Shown piece after piece: positions 37,668 through 46,210 of a stretch of DNA of 53,325 bases. The notes under the pieces were generated by a model. It did not search any database. It was not told the DNA's origin and was given only the letters and a program-made list of their open reading frames with translations. The number at the start of each line of letters is the position of its first letter. The stretch's first letter is position 1. The position numbers and the translations under genes were made by a program. The stretch lies in contig NZ_AFPJ01000016.1 of assembly GCF_000220505.1 (NCBI RefSeq), forward strand, positions 1-53,325, read 5' to 3'. The stretch comes from Microbulbifer agarilyticus S89 (GTDB taxonomy: Bacteria; Pseudomonadota; Gammaproteobacteria; Pseudomonadales; Cellvibrionaceae).

Positions 37668-39101
37668 TTGTTTTTTGTCGATTCCTGCCAGCACTTCTTC
37701 CGCCCGCTTACCGGTAAGTACCGTGAGCAGGTGGTGGAGTGTCTGCGTCTGTTATATGAGCGCCTGTATACCGCCAAGGCGGATTACGGTGAATCCCTGA
37801 ACCGCGAGCAGATTCTGGAAATCTTTTCGGAAGCGCTGACACGCGCCCCGCAGCTCGATAGCGACGGCGAGGGGGGTGCCGAATCTGAGGGGCGCTTTCG
37901 CGGCCTGCGTGAACAAGCCATATGGGTGCTGAATAGTCTGGTGGAGTTTGGCTGGCTGGAGAAGCTGGTGGACTCCGCCACACTCACCGTGTCTTACCCG
38001 TTCAGTCGTCGCGGTCGCCTGTTTACGCAACCGCTGGTGGAACTCAACAGCACCCGCGTGCGCACCCGCCATCGCAACACCCGAAATACGCTCAATGCTC
38101 TGGATGCCTTCGCCAGCCGTGGTGAGATCTACGATCTGATCGATGCGTGGGAGTATTCCGAGCGAATCGTTGCCGACTTCACTGATATGATCGCTGAGCT
38201 TGAAGAGCGCAAGCGGGAGATGGTGCGTGAGGTTGAAGCACACATTCTGGTGCAGCAGGCGACTGACGAATTCTTCTCGTTTATGGAAAGTCGCTTCCAG
38301 CCTGACCTGGCGATCCGACTTTCTGCGGATAGTGTGGAGAAACATCGCGATAGTATCAGCCGGGTAATCGGCCAGATACGCCGCAAAGACAGCGCACAAA
38401 AAGCGGAATGGGAACAGCGCTTGCGCCAGCAATTGCCCGAGCTCTTTGTCGAGGGGCAGTCCGTTTTGTGGTTGATGCTCGACACCATCGAAGATCGTAT
38501 GCGTCGCGCCTGTGAAGTAAAGTTGCCGGCACTGCGCCAGGCCCTGCAAGGGTTTACCAAACGCGCAGAAATTATCATTCGCCAGCTCAGTTACCTGCAA
38601 AGCACCACCGAGGGTGCATTCACGGATCTGTGTCAGGAACTGGGTACGAGCGACCGGCGTGATGCACTGCTCGCCAGCCTCGGCGATGATCTCGCCAGTT
38701 TCCAGTTACGCTTGTTCGATCCAAAACACACCCAATTGTGGCAGCGCAGCCGCCGTCAGCCGGTGAATACCTTGGTGGAGGATGAGGCACCGATTGACGA
38801 CGAAAGTCAGCGAGGCATCGTCCTGCAGCAGCTGCTGGATCAGGCATTCAATTTCAACAGCAGCGATCTCAAAACCTACCTGGCGAATGCGCTTGGTAGC
38901 GGGCAGCGGGTACATAGCCGCGATCTTCCGCTCACCAACGCGCGGGATCTGCTGGCCATGAGCCACGCGCTGGAAGCCGCCGCGGTCTCGCAGGATGGTA
39001 CCGGCCCCTTTGTGGAGGTAACTTTTTCCGGTGAAACCGCGAGCAACGATTATTTCCAGTCTTTCGATGAATACACACTTGAGTTGAAAAACCGTGATTG
39101 A
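37668..39101 (+). CDS. mksF: MksF/JetA-like kleisin subunit of an SMC complex
   Basis: 477 residues from a TTG at 37668; this start is kept because family members begin MFF...RPLTGKYRE..ECLRLLY, which is read here from the TTG, and CGGAAG lies upstream. The N-terminal third is a winged-helix-like region (LNREQILEIFSEAL; WVLNSLVEFGWLE), the middle is long helical (EELEERKREMVREVEAH type) and the C-terminus ends in a small beta-rich part (FVEVTFSGETASND). JetA/MksF bridges the SMC heads. It is the first gene of a three-gene operon with MksE/JetB and MksB/JetC, overlapping the second by 8 nt. Confidence 0.82.
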   Translation: MFFVDSCQHFFRPLTGKYREQVVECLRLLYERLYTAKADYGESLNREQILEIFSEALTRAPQLDSDGEGGAESEGRFRGLREQAIWVLNSLVEFGWLEKLVDSATLTVSYPFSRRGRLFTQPLVELNSTRVRTRHRNTRNTLNALDAFASRGEIYDLIDAWEYSERIVADFTDMIAELEERKREMVREVEAHILVQQATDEFFSFMESRFQPDLAIRLSADSVEKHRDSISRVIGQIRRKDSAQKAEWEQRLRQQLPELFVEGQSVLWLMLDTIEDRMRRACEVKLPALRQALQGFTKRAEIIIRQLSYLQSTTEGAFTDLCQELGTSDRRDALLASLGDDLASFQLRLFDPKHTQLWQRSRRQPVNTLVEDEAPIDDESQRGIVLQQLLDQAFNFNSSDLKTYLANALGSGQRVHSRDLPLTNARDLLAMSHALEAAAVSQDGTGPFVEVTFSGETASNDYFQSFDEYTLELKNRD

Positions 39102-39855
39102 ACAGGCTCTTGATGAGGCATTGGCGCAGTGCCGCCTGACCCGCAATGAATTTTCCGAGCTGCTGGTGCGCCTGCTGGATTACGGTGTTATCTGCCGCGA
39201 TGAAAGTAACGTAGAAACGCTACTTTACGATCGCTTTCAGCGCTGCGAGCAGTTGATCCGCGACTGGATCGCACCACTGGGTTTGCGTTTGCAGCACGAC
39301 AGTCGATTCCAGTTTATCCGCGTCTATCCGCCGGGTGCCGAAGTTCCCAGCATGCCGGATCAGGATGAGCCGCACCACGGCGGTTTTCGCGCGCGTCTTT
39401 CGCAACAGGAAGTCGCCGCGATTCTTGTGTTGCGCGTCGAGTACGACAAGTCGCTGCGGGAAGGGCAGGTCGATGACCAGGGTTGTGTGGCGCTGACTCT
39501 CGAAGCCCTCGAGCTTGGTTTGCGCAACCTGCTAAAAATGTCGTTGCCGGACAAGCTGGCAGAGCGCAAGCAGCTGTTGAAAAAGCTGCGCCAGCTGCGC
39601 CTGATCCAGTTCAATGGGGACGACAATGATGCCGGTGCGGAAGCCCTGCTGAGAGTGCGGCCCACTATTGCGCAATTTGTGAGTGAAGCAGCACTGGCTC
39701 AACTACTGGAGAGTGAGCCCCCGGTTGTGGAATCAGCGGCGGAACCAGCTGCGGACGCGCAGGGGCCTGCTACACCTAAAGAGAGCAGGGAAGATATTCA
39801 GCGCATTACGCCTGCCAGTGAAGAGCACAGCCTCTTTGCTGATTCGCAACAATAA
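39094..39855 (+). CDS. mksE: MksE/JetB-like subunit (DUF4194)
   Basis: 253 residues from a GTG at 39094 inside the end of the upstream gene. RNEFSELLVRLLDYGVICRD, LYDRFQRCEQLIRDWIAPLG and FIRVYPPGAEVPSM, then RLSQQEVAAILVLRVEYD and LEALELGLRNLLKM, match DUF4194: two winged-helix-like halves that bind the kleisin. After residue 205 comes an acidic, low-complexity tail of about 45 residues. Between mksF-like and mksB-like genes, with 8-nt overlap and 21-nt gap; clearly co-translated. Confidence 0.82.
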   Translation: MIEQALDEALAQCRLTRNEFSELLVRLLDYGVICRDESNVETLLYDRFQRCEQLIRDWIAPLGLRLQHDSRFQFIRVYPPGAEVPSMPDQDEPHHGGFRARLSQQEVAAILVLRVEYDKSLREGQVDDQGCVALTLEALELGLRNLLKMSLPDKLAERKQLLKKLRQLRLIQFNGDDNDAGAEALLRVRPTIAQFVSEAALAQLLESEPPVVESAAEPAADAQGPATPKESREDIQRITPASEEHSLFADSQQ

Positions 39856-39876
39856 AATAGTGAGCGAACGAAACGC

Positions 39877-42800
39877 ATGTTTCTGAAAAAACTCATTCTG
39901 ATCAACTGGGGCAATATTCCCCAGCTGGAATACGATTTCGGTCCGATCAACCTGTTTTCGGGGGGCAATGGCTCCGGTAAGACCACGGCCGCCGATGCCA
40001 TTCAGACGTTGATGACGGCCGCACACGATACCCTGTTCACCTTCAACCCGGGGCAGGATGAGACTACCCAGCGCGGCCGCGGCGGCAAACAGGTACGTAC
40101 ACTCGCGTCCTATGTCCTTGGCTGTGACGACGGTAGCTACGCGCGGCTGCAACCTACCGATTGCTATATCGCCGGTAACTTCTTTCCGACTGAGGGTGAG
40201 GAGGGCGAGCCGTTTACCGCGATCATGGCGATCCGCGCTCATTTGGATACCAGCTCCAAGCCCGCCCAGGCGCGTCAGGATAATTTGAAGTTCTTTGTCA
40301 TCCCCGGTCAGCAGCTGGCGATGGGTGACTTTATTAAAGAGTACAAAGATGGCAAACACCTGCTGCCGCTCGACAAGTTCTATGGCGTAATCAGCAAGCA
40401 GTTTGGCAAGGTCGAACAGTACGATAAAAAGAAAGCGTACCTGCGCCGTCTCTATGGCGCTTTGCGCGGCCGCAAAGATGCGGTTCCCGATCGGGAAGCG
40501 ACTCATGCTGCGCGTACCTTCGCCAACTTCATGGCGTATAAACCAGTAAAGAGCATCAACGACTTTGTCGCGCAGGAAGTACTGGAGAGGCGCGATCTCG
40601 GCGACGCCATTCGCTCTGTGTCCGAGTTGATGAAAACTATCCACGGCATGGAGCAGGAGGCGCGGGAAATTGTTGATCGCGTGGATGCGCTTGCGCGCAT
40701 TGCCGAGTCGGCAGATCTGTATACCGAGCAGTGGCTGCAATTGCGGGTGCAGGAATATTTGCAGGCCAAGCACCAGCAGCTTCGTGTACAGAAAACCTAT
40801 CTGGAAGGCAAGAACCGACAGAAGGAAACCCGCGCGGAGCTGGAGCGGACCGCTCAGGAAATCCTGCAGTCCGAGGCGCGCACCCGGCATCTGAGCGAGC
40901 AGCTGGTGGCCATTCAGGCGCAGCGCCAGGGAATCTCCGCGCTGCGCAGCAAGGATGAATTGGATCAGAAAATCACCCAGGCCAATCGCATTCTTTCTTC
41001 TCTGGCATCGCCACTTGCGGCCCAGCAGAAATTGTTTACCTCGAATCAAAATGCGGCGGAAGAGCTGTTGTCTCTACTGAGCACGACTTCCGTTTCACTG
41101 GAGATACCCGCATTTAGCGATGGGGCGCTGGTGAAGTCACTCAAGGCAGTGGCCCGCGGTGAGCCGTTGCCCAAGCTCGATGGCCTGCTCGGCAAAGACT
41201 GGATTGACCTTTCCGCGCAGGAATCCCTGCGCGAAACCGTCGCCAAGTCTGAGGCCCAGCAGAATCGTTTCGTGCAGCAGATGACCGGCGCGGAACCGGG
41301 TGAAGTCACTTTGCGCGACCAGGTGAATGACTTGGTATCCCGCGGTGAGCTGAAAGTGCAACAAATGCAGAAGCAGCTGCACGGCCAGGAATCCCGCATT
41401 CAACATCTGCAGTCAAATCGGGTGCGCTATCCGCAATACGTAGAGCAGGCGCTGGTGGCAATTCGCGAGCAGTGCCCGCAGGCCGAGCCGCAGGTGTTAT
41501 GCGACTTTGTTGAAGTGCTCGACGAGCGCTGGCAGATGGCGATTGAAGGCTATCTGGGTGGTGCGCGCTTCTCGATTATTGTTGAGCCGGAGTTTGAGGC
41601 GGATGCCATCCGTGTAGTGCGCAATATGCCCGGACGCAGCAACCGTGCACGGGTTATCCAGGGGGATAAGGCGCGGCGGGATGCGGAGCGACTGGATGCG
41701 CAAAAGGGCTCCATTGTTGAGTTGATGTCGTTCAGCCACAAGACCGCGGAATATTACCTGCGTGCTTCCTACGGCAGTGTCCTGCAGGTGCGGGATACCG
41801 CTGAACTCAAGGGTACGCGTCGTGGCCTGACCTCCGAGGGGCTGGCGAGTGGCAACTACAGTATGTGGCGCTGTGATATCGACGACAGTGAGCTGGTATT
41901 CGGCCAGGGCGCACGTGCCCGGGCGCTGGCGGCACAAGAGCGTGCAATGCAGCAGCTGCTGAAAGAGGCTGGTGTGATCAGCGAGCAGCAGCAACAGCTG
42001 CGCAAGCTGTCTCAGGCTGTACGCAGTTTGTCCAGCCTGTCGCTGCTGGAATCGGTCGATGCCGCACTGGATGCGCAGCGCCAAGGGCGCAATGCGGAGC
42101 AGGCGCTGTCGAACCTTGATCTGGACGACGGCGTGGAGCTGGAGCAGCAGGCCAACACCTTACACGAACAGCTTGAGGCGGAGCGCCAGCAGGGTGCCAG
42201 CCTGCAGAAGCTGGCCGGTAAGCTGGAATCAAATCTAGACGGTATTGCGCGGCAACTGCAAGCGCTCTCTGCCCAGCTCGATCAGCTCGATGAGGCGCTG
42301 ACGGACTGCGAGGCTGCGGTGCAGCGCATTGCCCAGATCACCCCAGATTTCGATACCGATGCGGTGTTGCAGCAGGCGGATCAACAGGCTGCGCAGGCGG
42401 ATGATGGTTTCGACTTTTCTCAGGATGTCGCGGAATGGCGTGGACTACTGCAGAAATACAGCCACCAGCTATTGAAGGCGGTGATGGACTACAACGCGAG
42501 TTGTAGCACCGGCGATACCCTGTCGTTTGATCCAGATTTTGCCGCGGGCCATGATGAGTCACAGTTCAAACTGGTATGCCAGCTAGTAGAGCAGGTGACG
42601 GCATTGCGCAATCGCCTCAAGAATAATCTGCTGGTAGACCGCCATGAGCAGTTACAGGGGCTGAAGAAGTCGTTCAACACCACTTTCGTTACCCACCTCT
42701 GCCATGCGATTTATCAGTCGATTAACGACGGTAAGCGGGTACTGGACGATCTCAACCTTGAGCTTGAGCATCATCGCTTCGGTGCCGATCGCGAGCGCTT

Positions 42801-43515
42801 CCGCTTCGATTACCGCTGGGTGCCGGAATTCAAAGAGTATTGGGGCTTTTTCAAGGCGGTTATCGAACTGCCGAATCTCGGTGAAGAGCAGAGCTTGTTC
42901 GATGCCGACCTTTCGCAGAAGCACCAGCAGGTACGCGACAAGTTACTGAATATGTTGCTGAGTGAGGACGAGCAGGTAGCGCGGCGCGAGCTCGATCGTA
43001 TCAGCGATTACCGCAACTATCGCAATTACGAAATCTACAAGGAGCCACAGGGCAAGGAGCCTATCGCGCTGAGCCAGTACGGCACCGGCTCCGGCGGCCA
43101 GTTGGAGACCCCCGCCTACATTATCCGTTCCGCGGCAGTAACCTCGGCCTTCCGCTTCAATGACGGCAACAGTCACCTGAAGATGGTCTTGGTGGACGAA
43201 GCCTTCTCGAAGATGGATGAGTCGCGCTCCCGCGAGGTGATTCGCTATCTGACGGAAACGCTGGGGCTACAGCTGTTGTTTATCATGCCCAGCAGTAAGT
43301 CCGGCCCGTTTATGGACCTGATTTCAAACCAGTTCGTATTCAGCAAGTGCCCGAGTCCTAAGCCCATTGGTGAGCTGAATACCCGGGTGTATGTCGATCG
43401 AAAAGTGTGCAATCAGGAAAAGATTGCCAAACTGTGGGCCAACCACCGGCATACCATACGCCAGCAGGCCAGCCTTGAGTTTTTGGATATGCTGGAAGAG
43501 CCGGTCACTGTTTGA
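39877..43515 (+). CDS. mksB: MksB/JetC-like SMC ATPase
   Basis: 1212 residues. Walker A GGNGSGKTTAADAIQTLM near 29-46; Walker B LVDEAFSKMDESRSREVI near 1103-1120; signature LSQYGTGSGGQLETPAYI near 1067 with the SGGQ core. Between them lie two long coiled coils (about 280-500 and 690-830) around a hinge-like globular region (about 525-670). This is the MukB-like SMC fold of Mks and Wadjet systems. With MksE/F it should load on and extrude DNA, for chromosome organisation or for plasmid restriction. The DNA-cleaving subunit MksG/JetD is absent downstream. The arrangement F-E-B is the usual one. Confidence 0.88.
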   Translation: MFLKKLILINWGNIPQLEYDFGPINLFSGGNGSGKTTAADAIQTLMTAAHDTLFTFNPGQDETTQRGRGGKQVRTLASYVLGCDDGSYARLQPTDCYIAGNFFPTEGEEGEPFTAIMAIRAHLDTSSKPAQARQDNLKFFVIPGQQLAMGDFIKEYKDGKHLLPLDKFYGVISKQFGKVEQYDKKKAYLRRLYGALRGRKDAVPDREATHAARTFANFMAYKPVKSINDFVAQEVLERRDLGDAIRSVSELMKTIHGMEQEAREIVDRVDALARIAESADLYTEQWLQLRVQEYLQAKHQQLRVQKTYLEGKNRQKETRAELERTAQEILQSEARTRHLSEQLVAIQAQRQGISALRSKDELDQKITQANRILSSLASPLAAQQKLFTSNQNAAEELLSLLSTTSVSLEIPAFSDGALVKSLKAVARGEPLPKLDGLLGKDWIDLSAQESLRETVAKSEAQQNRFVQQMTGAEPGEVTLRDQVNDLVSRGELKVQQMQKQLHGQESRIQHLQSNRVRYPQYVEQALVAIREQCPQAEPQVLCDFVEVLDERWQMAIEGYLGGARFSIIVEPEFEADAIRVVRNMPGRSNRARVIQGDKARRDAERLDAQKGSIVELMSFSHKTAEYYLRASYGSVLQVRDTAELKGTRRGLTSEGLASGNYSMWRCDIDDSELVFGQGARARALAAQERAMQQLLKEAGVISEQQQQLRKLSQAVRSLSSLSLLESVDAALDAQRQGRNAEQALSNLDLDDGVELEQQANTLHEQLEAERQQGASLQKLAGKLESNLDGIARQLQALSAQLDQLDEALTDCEAAVQRIAQITPDFDTDAVLQQADQQAAQADDGFDFSQDVAEWRGLLQKYSHQLLKAVMDYNASCSTGDTLSFDPDFAAGHDESQFKLVCQLVEQVTALRNRLKNNLLVDRHEQLQGLKKSFNTTFVTHLCHAIYQSINDGKRVLDDLNLELEHHRFGADRERFRFDYRWVPEFKEYWGFFKAVIELPNLGEEQSLFDADLSQKHQQVRDKLLNMLLSEDEQVARRELDRISDYRNYRNYEIYKEPQGKEPIALSQYGTGSGGQLETPAYIIRSAAVTSAFRFNDGNSHLKMVLVDEAFSKMDESRSREVIRYLTETLGLQLLFIMPSSKSGPFMDLISNQFVFSKCPSPKPIGELNTRVYVDRKVCNQEKIAKLWANHRHTIRQQASLEFLDMLEEPVTV

Positions 43516-43613
43516 ACTTGATTTTTAGACGTCAGTTCACGGAACATACGCCCCATTCAGGTAGTATTTGTCCATTCGTTTGAACAATAAAGCTATGAGC
43601 AGGGGAGGCTTGT

Positions 43614-44066
43614 ATGCGTCAGTTTTCGATTTTGTTGGTCTTTTTGGTGGCCTTTGGTGGCGCCGCTGTGCTGTATGAGCAGGAAAGTCGTAAAGTGAAA
43701 GGGGTGTTGTCCCAGGTCACCGACCTGCAGGCCAAGGTGGGTGATATGCAGGCGGAGATCAAGCGTCTAAACGCCGAGCTGGAATCCGTAAAGCTGGCGG
43801 AGCGCCGCCGTCCAAATTTAAATACCATCGCTAGCCGCGTACTGAAGAACGAGACGGTCAAATCACGCCCTGCGGCGCAAGCGGACGCTGGGCAGCAAGG
43901 TCGCGCCGTTTTCGCCGGCGATGTTACATCGAGTGCGCCGGCAATCCGTGGCCGGGGTGAGGCTGGCGACGATGCTGAGTGGGTCAAGCCCACTGTGGAT
44001 GCCGAAGTCTATAAAGCGGAGACTCGTGCTGGTGACAGGGCACCGGTCGCCGACCCGTATCAGTAG
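43614..44066 (+). CDS. Membrane-anchored coiled-coil protein, unknown
   Basis: 150 residues with AGGGGAGG before the ATG. One N-terminal membrane segment (FSILLVFLVAFGGAAVLY, about 4-21), then a coiled coil of about 40 residues (VLSQVTDLQAKVGDMQAEIK, then LNAELESVKLAE), then a disordered tail rich in Ala, Gly and Asp. The N-terminus has no clear cleavage site, so it is probably an inner-membrane-anchored periplasmic protein. It lies 98 nt after the MksB-like gene in the same direction; co-transcription is possible but no partnership is shown. Confidence 0.65.
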   Translation: MRQFSILLVFLVAFGGAAVLYEQESRKVKGVLSQVTDLQAKVGDMQAEIKRLNAELESVKLAERRRPNLNTIASRVLKNETVKSRPAAQADAGQQGRAVFAGDVTSSAPAIRGRGEAGDDAEWVKPTVDAEVYKAETRAGDRAPVADPYQ

Positions 44067-44129
44067 CTGGTCACTAATCGCTTAGCTTATTTAGCTTGAC
44101 GTTGAGCGGGCGGTTGCTAACAGATTACT

Positions 44130-44157
44130 TTGCCGGCCTTGGCAGGTTCCTTATAAT
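44130..44157 (+). promoter_or_regulatory. Promoter upstream of the fRMsr gene
   Basis: TTGCCG (44130-44135), 16-bp spacer, perfect TATAAT (44152-44157). It fires into the hairpin terminator at 44178-44207 before the coding region. Confidence 0.5.
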
Positions 44158-44177
44158 CACTGTTTGCATTCTTTCCT

Positions 44178-44207
44178 AGCCCGCTACCACAGCGGGCTTT
44201 TGGTTTT
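44178..44207 (+). terminator. Rho-independent terminator
   Basis: AGCCCGCT (44178-44185), loop ACCAC, AGCGGGCT (44191-44198), then TTTGGTTTT. It could end the coiled-coil gene transcript or act as a leader attenuator. Confidence 0.75.
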
Positions 44208-44225
44208 CTGAGTCTGGAATTCGCT

Positions 44226-44696
44226 ATGAGTGTTACCGCGTTTTATGAGTCTCTCTCTGCCCAGCTAGCTGGCCTGCTAACGGGCGAGCGCGATTGGCTG
44301 GCAAATACTGCTAACGCCAGCGCACTACTCTTTCTCGAAATGTCTGACATCAACTGGGCCGGTTTCTATTTCCTGCATGGTGATGAGCTGCGTCTCGGGC
44401 CATTTCAGGGCAAGCCGGCCTGCACCCGCATTCCCGTTGGATCGGGGGTGTGTGGCACGGCAGTCAAGACCGGTCAGTCGCAGCTTGTCGAGGATGTGCA
44501 TGCTTTTCCCGGGCACATCGCATGTGACGCGGTCTCTGCGTCCGAAATAGTTGTCCCCTTATACAACGGTGAGCATTGTATCGGTGTGCTGGACATTGAT
44601 AGCCCGCTAATCGCTCGCTTTACCGAGCAGGACCTGGCCGGGATAGAGGCATTTGCCCGGGTGCTGCTTGAGCACTCGGATTTGCCGGCGGCCTAG
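44226..44696 (+). CDS. msrC: Free methionine-(R)-sulfoxide reductase (GAF domain)
   Basis: 156 residues. A single GAF domain with the fRMsr features DINWAGFYFLHGDELRLGPF and the three active-site Cys in GKPACTRIPVGSGVCGTAV (84 and 94) and HIACDAVSASEIVVP (118). The segment CIGVLDIDSPLIARF ends the fold. It reduces free Met-R-sulfoxide in the cytoplasm using thioredoxin. The start follows the usual MS..FYESL N-terminus. The methyltransferase-like gene starts 16 nt later, so they may share a transcript. Confidence 0.94.
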   Translation: MSVTAFYESLSAQLAGLLTGERDWLANTANASALLFLEMSDINWAGFYFLHGDELRLGPFQGKPACTRIPVGSGVCGTAVKTGQSQLVEDVHAFPGHIACDAVSASEIVVPLYNGEHCIGVLDIDSPLIARFTEQDLAGIEAFARVLLEHSDLPAA

Positions 44697-44712
44697 AGTC
44701 GGGCGCTCAGGG

Positions 44713-45465
44713 ATGGCGGTTATTTGGCAGCAACAGCGCAATGGCAACCACTATGAAGTGCGCACCCATGGTGCATCCGTGCGTCTTTACACCAATGGTG
44801 TATTCCACACGCAGTGGAACCCCCGTGACCCGCTAAAAGGTTCCCTGTGGGAGCTGTTGCTTCTGCCAGCGTTTTTTCTGCCCCCTGAGCAGGTGAAACG
44901 GGTGCTGCTACTCGGTGTGGGAGGCGGCGCCTTGATCCGGCTGCTACAGACCTATTGCTCCCCAAGCCAAATCCTCGGCGTGGATATTGATCCGGTGCAC
45001 CTTTCAGTCGCCAGACGGTTTTTCGGGGTTGGTGATGTCGAGCTGGTGTGCGCGGACGCTCGCGCAGTGGTAGCGGACCTTACAACAGATGGTGAGGCAC
45101 CGTTTGACCTGGTAGTCGATGACCTGTTTGGTCATGTCGATGGTGAAGCTCAGCGCGCGTTCGCTGCGGATCGCGACTGGTGTGAGGCGGTGCTCGGGCT
45201 TGTGCGGCCTGAAGGCATGGTGGTGAGCAACTTCGCCTCCCGTCGTGAATTGCTTGAGAGCGGCTGGCGAATGCCGGCCCTCAGCAGCAAATTGGCTCCT
45301 GCCAGTGGTAGTTGGACCTTGGAGCATCCGGACTACGAAAACTGTATCGGTGTTTTTAGCCGGACGCCCCTGGATCGCAGCGATCTCAAGCTGCATGCCC
45401 CTACCGCGTTAAATCCAGGCAATCCCTCCCGTAAATTGAGCGCGCGCATTCGCTCCCTTCGCTAA
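44713..45465 (+). CDS. Spermidine-synthase-like methyltransferase-fold protein
   Basis: 250 residues from the ATG at 44713; the upstream frame lies inside the preceding gene. VKRVLLLGVGGGALIRLLQ is the nucleotide-binding glycine loop, ILGVDIDPVHLSVARRFF the acidic strand-2 motif, and FDLVVDDLFGHVDGE the catalytic-loop position of spermidine synthases. The family is often annotated as spermidine synthase-like without proven polyamine activity. Cytoplasmic. Follows msrC by 16 nt. Confidence 0.8.
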   Translation: MAVIWQQQRNGNHYEVRTHGASVRLYTNGVFHTQWNPRDPLKGSLWELLLLPAFFLPPEQVKRVLLLGVGGGALIRLLQTYCSPSQILGVDIDPVHLSVARRFFGVGDVELVCADARAVVADLTTDGEAPFDLVVDDLFGHVDGEAQRAFAADRDWCEAVLGLVRPEGMVVSNFASRRELLESGWRMPALSSKLAPASGSWTLEHPDYENCIGVFSRTPLDRSDLKLHAPTALNPGNPSRKLSARIRSLR

Positions 45466-45563
45466 GTCACAATTTCACGCTATTTATATACGCATTGGGT
45501 TGGCGGGCTATTGATCCTTGAGTCTATACTCAAAGTAGTCAGTTATTTTCCCGGGACCAATTG

Positions 45564-46019
45564 ATGCGCTACAAGACCTTGGAAGATGTGATTCAGGAGG
45601 GAAGGGAGTTCCACCAAAAATTGGGCCGCCAGTACGCGGAGTTTGAATTGCTTTCTGCCGATGAACGGGCCAGTTTGCTGCTCGATCAATTGAAGCGACG
45701 CGAAGTGTCGATGAGCCACACGCTGGACAACTTTCGTGAAGATGTGGGTGAGGGGGCCTTACGCACCTGGGTGCAGTTCGCCCCCGAGGGGCGCGAACCC
45801 GAATTATTGCAGCGCTTACGCAATATCGATATCTCTGACATTGAAGCCATCGGGCAGGTGGCCATGGATATAGAGATGTACCTTTCCGACCAGTATCGCG
45901 ATTTACTCTTGATCGCCGACACACCTACCGCGAAGCGAACTCTTGAGCGTTTGCTTGAGCTCGAGCAGCTCGAGGAGCACACGCTTTCGGTGAATCTCTA
46001 CAACTTGCGCGATTGCTGA
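45564..46019 (+). CDS. Helical protein of unknown function
   Basis: 151 residues from the ATG at 45564 (a TTG is directly before it). All helical: LEDVIQEGREFHQKLGRQYA, LSADERASLLLDQLKRREV, SDIEAIGQVAMDIEMYLS and a last helix TLERLLELEQLEEHTLSVNL. Glu and His residues recur within helices (GREFH, RREVSMSH, EQLEEH), as in ferritin-like or rubrerythrin-like bundles, but I do not recognise a specific family. Cytoplasmic. Followed by the 14-bp minisatellite. Confidence 0.65.
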   Translation: MRYKTLEDVIQEGREFHQKLGRQYAEFELLSADERASLLLDQLKRREVSMSHTLDNFREDVGEGALRTWVQFAPEGREPELLQRLRNIDISDIEAIGQVAMDIEMYLSDQYRDLLLIADTPTAKRTLERLLELEQLEEHTLSVNLYNLRDC

Positions 46020-46069
46020 TCGCACAGGTTTTTCCGGTAAAGCTGGAGATTGTGGACGGGAGAATTTAG

Positions 46070-46181
46070 TCGCGAGAAGCTAAGTGCGAGAGGATAGGTG
46101 TGAGAGGATAGGTGCGAGAGGATAGGTGCGAGAGGATAGGTGCGAGAGGATAGGTGCGAGAGGATAGGTGCGAGAAGCCAG
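46070..46181. repeat. Minisatellite: eight copies of a 14-bp unit
   Basis: Six head-to-tail copies of GTGCGAGAGGATAG run from 46084 to 46167 (the second has one change, GTGTGAG). One degenerate copy lies on each side (46070-46083 and 46168-46181). It lies in the convergent gap between the helical-protein gene and rsmC. Confidence 0.93.
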
Positions 46182-46210
46182 GCGGGAGGAATGACGCCTT
46201 GAAGTGGCGT

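Noticed and set aside
43516-44225. Search for a JetD/MksG nuclease after the SMC gene
   Set aside because: The only gene here is a 150-residue membrane coiled-coil protein with no Toprim-like motif.
46070-46181. Direct repeats that could suggest a CRISPR array
   Set aside because: The 14-bp units abut with no spacers and no cas genes are present, so it is a minisatellite.
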